From contig JBDWMA010000044.1 in the NCBI GenBank assembly GCA_039972875.1, forward strand, positions 1-64,000: a stretch of 64,000 nucleotides of DNA, given 5' to 3'. Under the pieces are notes generated by a model. The model had not been told where the DNA came from. It saw only the letters and a list, made by a program, of their open reading frames with translations, and did no database searches. Below, piece by piece: positions 62,636 to 64,000 of this stretch (position 1 is its first letter; each line of letters begins with the position of its first letter). Both the position numbers and the translations under genes were made by a program. This stretch comes from Pseudoruegeria sp039972875 (GTDB taxonomy: Bacteria > Pseudomonadota > Alphaproteobacteria > Rhodobacterales > Rhodobacteraceae).

Positions 62636-63272
62636 TGCCGCGCATTTTGGCTTGGGGGAGCAGGTGTTTTCCTGCGCCCGCAAGGCGGCCCCTTATGATG
62701 CCTTAAGGATGACCTGTGAGGCCGTCACTGGCACCTCGGGGTATTTGGTCTGCGGTCCGTATGTTGTGCATCGGCAGGGCGAAACATTGGTGAATGCCGC
62801 GGATCCCGACGCATCTCTGGAGGTTCTGAATGGGCTACAGGAAAGCGCTCTTGCACCGTTTGATTTAACATTGTCTCGTGTCCAATGTCCCGTGGGGCAC
62901 ACTCTACCGCTGATCGTTGGTACCGCCGCCGTCGCGTTGCGATTGGGATTGTTGGCTCAAATGTTGGACCGTGCGTTTGTGCATTTGGAAAGCCGTGCAA
63001 GTTTCGGGCAGAAATTGCTGCATCAACCGCTTGTGAAAGGTCAGTTTTCGGCGAGCGGTGCTTTGTTGACCCGCATCCGTGCCGAAATGACAGCTGACGT
63101 GGTCGATCCGCTTGAAGTTGACGTGTTGCACGACGAGATTAGCCGCCACACCATTCATGTTGGAAAACTGATGGGGGGCCATGGTTTCAGAAGCGGCAGC
63201 TTGAACGACCTTGAATATTTGTCCGGTCTTTTGCGTGCCACCATGACGCAATGCCCAGTGGGCGAGGTCTGA
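62628..63272 (+). CDS. Truncated acyl-CoA/ACP dehydrogenase-like protein
   Basis: This 214-residue protein matches the C-terminal part of acyl-CoA dehydrogenases: a helix pair with HLESRASFGQKLLHQPLVKG (R-x-x-F-G...Q) at about 120-140 and the end segment VGKLMGGHGFRSGSLNDLEY, as in the FAD-contacting GGxG. The N-terminal helical domain and most of the middle beta domain of full-length enzymes (about 380 residues) are missing, so it may not bind FAD alone. The ATG at 62628 overlaps the ACP stop by eight bases with TTGAGG ahead. Confidence 0.7.
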   Translation: MLDAAHFGLGEQVFSCARKAAPYDALRMTCEAVTGTSGYLVCGPYVVHRQGETLVNAADPDASLEVLNGLQESALAPFDLTLSRVQCPVGHTLPLIVGTAAVALRLGLLAQMLDRAFVHLESRASFGQKLLHQPLVKGQFSASGALLTRIRAEMTADVVDPLEVDVLHDEISRHTIHVGKLMGGHGFRSGSLNDLEYLSGLLRATMTQCPVGEV

Positions 63273-63275
63273 GGT

Positions 63276-63884
63276 ATGGCGTTTGCAACACATATCAAAG
63301 AGGTGCGTCTGCTTGCGAAGGGTGCATTGCCTCATCGCCCGCAGATGCAAAACCTGGAAGATCACAGCGATCTGGACTGCTGGCGGAACGCCCACGGGGT
63401 CGACACTGACCGAACCGTGACGAGTTGCAGTTTTGACGACGGAACGGGGCAAACCACACTGCATCCGACCGAATTGCAACGTGATTGGAAATCGCTGTGC
63501 GGACAGGTGGAAACACCAATGTTGGTTTATCTACACCGCGGTCATCAGCCTGATACGCGCTGTCCTATATTGCAAGATTTGCTTCAGACGTTGGACCATC
63601 GCGGCGGCGTGCACGCGTTGCGTGTCGAAGATCGGCACGCGCTCCATGATGCGTTGGACCTGAGCCGGGGGCTGGCTGTTCGGTTTGGTTTGGTTTTGGT
63701 GTTGAACGATCCGACGCATCGGTTATGTGCCGCGCGCCCAAAGCCTGCCCCCCTTAGATACATGTTGTTGGCCAATGAGCACCGCGCGCACAGCCTGCGT
63801 GAACGTCAAACCGCCCAAAGCCTCGCCGCGTTTCAACCCGTTGGTTCATCCGCTTCCCATACAGTTATTTCGGAGATTCATTGA
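63276..63884 (+). CDS. Degenerate half-length KAS III-like protein
   Basis: This 202-residue protein is not obvious by itself but parallels the first half of the KAS III-like protein at 61416: ATHIKEV at the start against THLSHIA, MLVYLHRGHQPDT against HLVYCKTQTHNT, then a helix pair and GLVLVLNDPTH against PLIILTGEKTFH. The Cys nucleophile position falls in ALRVEDRHALHDAL, with no cysteine. It looks like a non-catalytic thiolase-fold half that could pair with the active subunit, as PqsB does with PqsC; this is inference. GAGGT precedes the ATG, and its stop overlaps the next start by one base. Confidence 0.6.
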   Translation: MAFATHIKEVRLLAKGALPHRPQMQNLEDHSDLDCWRNAHGVDTDRTVTSCSFDDGTGQTTLHPTELQRDWKSLCGQVETPMLVYLHRGHQPDTRCPILQDLLQTLDHRGGVHALRVEDRHALHDALDLSRGLAVRFGLVLVLNDPTHRLCAARPKPAPLRYMLLANEHRAHSLRERQTAQSLAAFQPVGSSASHTVISEIH

Positions 63885-64000
63885 TGTCATCTGTTGACGC
63901 ATCTTCCGCTTCTGCGGCTTCTTTGTCGGCCATACGCACACCGTCCATGATACAGGTGCTCATGACAATCATGGGCCTGGCTATTCCTTTTGCGCTTGGG
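63884..64000 (+). CDS. Membrane protein, N-terminal 39 codons (cut by window edge)
   Basis: An ATG at 63884 overlaps the previous TGA (TGATG). The 39 codons seen give a Ser/Ala-rich start and then a hydrophobic helix (MIQVLMTIMGLAIPFALG). This looks like the first membrane segment of a transporter (MFS- or MATE-like), but the family cannot be told from so little. In this cluster an exporter for the product would make sense. Confidence 0.6.
   Translation, partial: MSSVDASSASAASLSAIRTPSMIQVLMTIMGLAIPFALG

Overview
The window is a chromosomal segment of an alphaproteobacterium, most likely a marine member of the Rhodobacterales (Roseobacter group). The pointers are the sarcosine oxidase operon soxBDAG, a DnaA-like HdaA encoded between perM and ppk, a short class of prolyl-tRNA synthetase, the order nrdR-ribD / ribE-ribB-ribH-nusB, an mmcB gene, and several families I associate with Rhodobacterales. 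This placement rests on gene content and order only; no database search was possible.

Left part (1-22.7 kb). The window opens in the last 69 codons of EF-Tu, followed by a clear intrinsic terminator. A minus-strand trio of TadE/TadG-type pseudopilin-like proteins, one with a von Willebrand factor A domain, follows. Then come a Glu/Leu/Phe/Val dehydrogenase and the four-subunit sarcosine oxidase operon soxBDAG, which suits use of methylated glycine derivatives. dnaG and rpoD form the classic replication/transcription pair. Behind the rpoD terminator lies a plus-strand run of accessory catabolic genes: an alpha/beta hydrolase with all fluoroacetate-dehalogenase active-site residues, a GMC oxidoreductase, an HSL-type esterase, a class I amidotransferase, a VOC protein, a GNAT, a TerB/J-domain protein and an EEP nuclease.

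Middle part (22.7-49.3 kb). The minus-strand operon perM-hdaA-ppk-ppx links DnaA inactivation with polyphosphate turnover. proS, the overlapping nadA-nadB-nadC operon, a small potassium channel, lolC-lolD, and a GH16 glycosidase flanked by two paralogous lipoproteins follow. The riboflavin operon (nrdR, ribD, ribE, ribB-like, ribH, nusB) is interrupted by a minus-strand capsule module (kpsS, wza-like, kpsC). The GTP cyclohydrolase II half of the ribBA-like gene has lost its zinc cysteines.

Right part (49.3-64 kb). A frameshifted pseudogene, an orphan LuxR-type regulator, a possible structured RNA, an APH(6)-type kinase and a self-regulated cupin-arsR-SRPBCC operon with twin palindromic operators precede a tRNA-His. 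A cell-envelope/replication operon (degenerate RlpA/SPOR lipoprotein, dacA, tmk, holB, tatD, MBL hydrolase, AEC transporter) runs on the minus strand up to tRNA-Ser(UGA). Beyond tRNA-Ser lie a decayed gene remnant and then a tight plus-strand cluster running off the end: a KAS III-like enzyme, a dedicated acyl carrier protein, a truncated acyl-CoA-dehydrogenase-like protein, a degenerate half-length KAS III-like protein and a membrane protein. This last cluster is the best candidate for an undescribed biosynthetic system.
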